From CFX5 sp964568485 (GTDB taxonomy: Bacteria > Chloroflexota > Anaerolineae > Caldilineales > Caldilineaceae), in assembly GCA_964568485.1 (NCBI GenBank), contig CAZMRA010000209.1, positions 1 through 9,053 of the forward strand: 9,053 nt of DNA. The letters are read 5' to 3'. Both the position numbers and the translations under genes were made by a program. Of the stretch, positions 7,480 through 9,053 are shown in pieces (positions within the stretch are counted from its first letter, which is position 1; the number at the start of each line of letters is the position of its first letter). The notes beneath the pieces were generated by a model, which saw nothing but the letters and a program-made list of their open reading frames with translations, ran no database searches and had not been told where the DNA came from.

Positions 7480-8265
7480 ATGACCGGAAATCAATCGACG
7501 ACAGCATTAGTCGTTGTACCAACCTATAATGAACGAGAGAACATCGAACGACTGGTGACCCGGCTACGGAGCTTGCCGGACAACGTCCATGTGTTAATCG
7601 TTGATGATAACTCGCCGGATGGCACTGGGGCCCTCGCCGATGCGCTAGCCGCCAACGACCCGGGTGTCCATGTGATCCACCGGTCGGGTAAACTGGGGTT
7701 AGGCACTGCGTACAAAACCGGTTTCGCATTTGGGCTGGCTAACGGTTACGCATTCCTCTGTACCATGGATGCTGATTTTAGTCATAGCCCCGAAAGTTTG
7801 CCCGCTCTGCTCGAACAAGCCCGGCGTGGCTATGATCTGGTAATTGGTAGCCGCTATGTGCCTGGCGGCCGCGTGGTCGGTTCGACTGTCATCCGCCAAA
7901 TGGTCAGTTACGGCGCCAACTGGCTGGCCCATACCCTGCTCGGGGTTACCGCTCGCGACTGCACAGCAGGCTTTCGGTGTTATCGCCGCATCGTCCTCGA
8001 AACCATTGATCTCGACCGCATCTTCAGCAGCGGCTACAGCTTTCTGATCGAGCTGGCCTTCCACTGTCAACAGGCAGGCTTCCGCCTGGGCGAAGTGCCA
8101 ATCACCTTTGTGAACCGCACTGAAGGCAAGAGCAAGATCAACCAAGCCGAAATTTTCAAAGCGTTTTATACCTTGATTCGCCTCCGCACAAGCGCCCTGC
8201 CTTGGGAACAGATGGTGGGTTATTATCAACGCCACCGCAATCGACGCCAGCGGCTAGGCGAATAA
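7480..8265 (+). CDS. Polyprenol-phosphate mannose synthase (GT2, DPM1-like)
   Basis: This is a cytoplasmic-face GT-A enzyme that transfers mannose from GDP-mannose to polyprenyl phosphate, making the lipid-linked donor used by GT-C enzymes. It has 261 residues, the length of the catalytic-domain-only form (DPM1/Ppm1 type); no C-terminal membrane segments are present. Motifs in order: VVVPTYNERENI (11-22), VDDNSPDGTG (41-50, nucleotide binding), GLGTAYKTG (73-81), MDADFSHSPE (96-105, metal-binding Asp97 and Asp99), GSRYVPGG (123-130), DCTAGFRCYRR (160-170), SFLIEL (187-192) and RTEGKSKI (213-220). All expected residues are present. ATG-7480 has only a weak upstream AGG, so initiation may be weak or the leader very short. 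It is divergent from the DUF2723 glycosyltransferase gene and ends 4 bases from a convergent gene. A glucose-transferring relative cannot be excluded, but the motifs favour mannose. Confidence 0.93.
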   Translation: MTGNQSTTALVVVPTYNERENIERLVTRLRSLPDNVHVLIVDDNSPDGTGALADALAANDPGVHVIHRSGKLGLGTAYKTGFAFGLANGYAFLCTMDADFSHSPESLPALLEQARRGYDLVIGSRYVPGGRVVGSTVIRQMVSYGANWLAHTLLGVTARDCTAGFRCYRRIVLETIDLDRIFSSGYSFLIELAFHCQQAGFRLGEVPITFVNRTEGKSKINQAEIFKAFYTLIRLRTSALPWEQMVGYYQRHRNRRQRLGE

Positions 8266-8269
8266 CCCC

Positions 8270-9053
8270 TCAACGCTCGATCCGCACCCAATCCACCGCC
8301 GCGGCCAGCGGACGCCGGTCGGGCTCCAGGCTAATGCGCAAAAAGGCATCTTCGGGATGCACAATGACAGCGGCGCTGCCGGGGGCTGCGCCTTGCACAC
8401 CGACCATGGCAAAGTATTGGCCGCGCAGGCCCTCCAACGAGAGATCTGCTCCGAGCCCACGCAACCCGGCGACTGCGGCTTCGTTCAGGTAAGCCGTGGC
8501 ATCGCCATAGCTGACCACCAGCACCAGCGCCCCCGGTTCGATCTGCTGCAGATATTCGGCTAACGCCTCACTTTCAAATTCATTGGCTGTAGTATCAAAC
8601 CCTTTACGATCAAGCACCTCACCGGTGGCTGGTTCCAGCAACGTGACATTGACCCCGCGCCGCCCGGCTGAACCATCGCTCTGTTGCCCTGCTTCGTCAA
8701 AGATGGCGATAAATCCACCATCGGCAAAGCCTTTGAGATCGACATCAATGGGCAATTCGCGGCCTGTGCTACCGATTTGGCGGTTGCCCGGTGTCACTTG
8801 GCGCGGCGAAACGGCGTACATCCAAGCAAATTCCAGGCGATTCAGGCCATTGACCAAATTCGCGCCGGAGATCGACCAAGTCGGTTCTTGCCAGCCACCG
8901 GTCAGCGTTTGTGTCTCCAACGGCGTACCATTGACCAACAACGTGACCGTCTGCGGCGGCGCATCTGGATAGATGTAGGGCTGCACGCGGGCGGTCACTT
9001 GATAAGTCGCCGCGGCATCTACTTGGCGCAGTGGCACAAACAGGCGGCTGCTG
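8270..9053 (-). CDS. C-terminal part of a large protein with a beta-sandwich and an ILEI/FAM3-like domain (truncated at the right edge)
   Basis: The minus-strand frame is open to the window end, so 260 C-terminal residues are visible. An in-frame GTG at 9037 has coding-like sequence upstream (SSRLF) and is probably an internal valine. Visible residues about 10-110 look like a beta-sandwich (YPDAPPQTVTLLVNGTPLE, GGWQEPTW, NGLNRLEFAW), as found at the ends of exported or membrane glycosyltransferase-like proteins. Residues about 112-232 resemble the ILEI/FAM3 (PANDER-like) domain: GVNVTLLEPATGEVLDRKGFDT, then an ALVLVVSYGDATAYLNE strand-turn, then a GLRGLGADLSLEGLRGQYFAMVG segment. Those domains are thought to bind carbohydrate. 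The N-terminal part, which would settle the function, lies beyond base 9053. A membrane glycosyltransferase is plausible given the neighbours, but unseen. The gene is convergent with the mannose synthase gene. Confidence 0.82.
   Translation of the reverse strand, partial: SSRLFVPLRQVDAAATYQVTARVQPYIYPDAPPQTVTLLVNGTPLETQTLTGGWQEPTWSISGANLVNGLNRLEFAWMYAVSPRQVTPGNRQIGSTGRELPIDVDLKGFADGGFIAIFDEAGQQSDGSAGRRGVNVTLLEPATGEVLDRKGFDTTANEFESEALAEYLQQIEPGALVLVVSYGDATAYLNEAAVAGLRGLGADLSLEGLRGQYFAMVGVQGAAPGSAAVIVHPEDAFLRISLEPDRRPLAAAVDWVRIER

Noticed and set aside
7406..7729. 107-codon minus-strand frame overlapping the mannose synthase start
   Set aside because: It lies opposite a well-supported GT2 gene with all motifs, and its Arg/Cys/Ser-rich product is typical of an antisense shadow.
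7699..8235. 178-codon minus-strand frame inside the mannose synthase gene
   Set aside because: It is long, but fully antisense to a gene with intact GT2 motifs; it shows no domain and has no promoter or ribosome binding site.

Overview
The window looks like chromosomal DNA of a free-living bacterium of moderate GC content, most likely a member of the Chloroflexota. This rests on the overall flavour of the proteins: a DUF2723-type membrane glycosyltransferase with a C-terminal beta-sandwich, an ILEI/FAM3-like domain on a bacterial protein, a lipoprotein with a DUF3108-like C-terminus, and SlyD with a short His tail. No rRNA, tRNA, CRISPR array, insertion sequence or phage gene was seen. The taxonomic call is inference and was not tested by any search.

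Left block (1-2362, minus strand). An M20 metal-dependent amidohydrolase starts behind a plausible promoter and a clear Shine-Dalgarno. It is followed by a lipoprotein with a DUF3108-like C-terminal half, and 3 bases later by a single-pass membrane-anchored protein that runs off the left edge. The tight spacing suggests one operon.

Middle block (2363-4672). After a 335-base gene-free stretch with two hairpins comes slyD (minus), an FKBP-type prolyl isomerase/metallochaperone. A 421-base divergent region follows. It carries an excellent sigma70-type promoter (TTGACA, 17 bases, TAGAAT) that fires rightward into a UbiA-superfamily prenyltransferase gene. The active-site motifs of that enzyme are noticeably degenerate. 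A two-TM protein of unknown function follows it directly, probably in the same transcript.

Right block (4713-9053). The unknown membrane protein ends 7 bases from the end of a convergent DUF2723-family GT-C glycosyltransferase gene (minus). That gene is divergent from a polyprenol-phosphate mannose synthase (GT2, plus). The synthase gene in turn ends 4 bases from the end of a convergent, right-truncated gene (minus) whose C-terminus holds a beta-sandwich and an ILEI/FAM3-like domain. The likely joint theme is sugar transfer outside the membrane: the GT2 enzyme makes the lipid-linked sugar and the GT-C enzyme uses it on an extracytoplasmic acceptor. I see no obvious new defence or mobile system. 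The items most worth a second look are the divergent UbiA, the ILEI-domain protein, the mannosylation pair and the disputed lipoprotein start.
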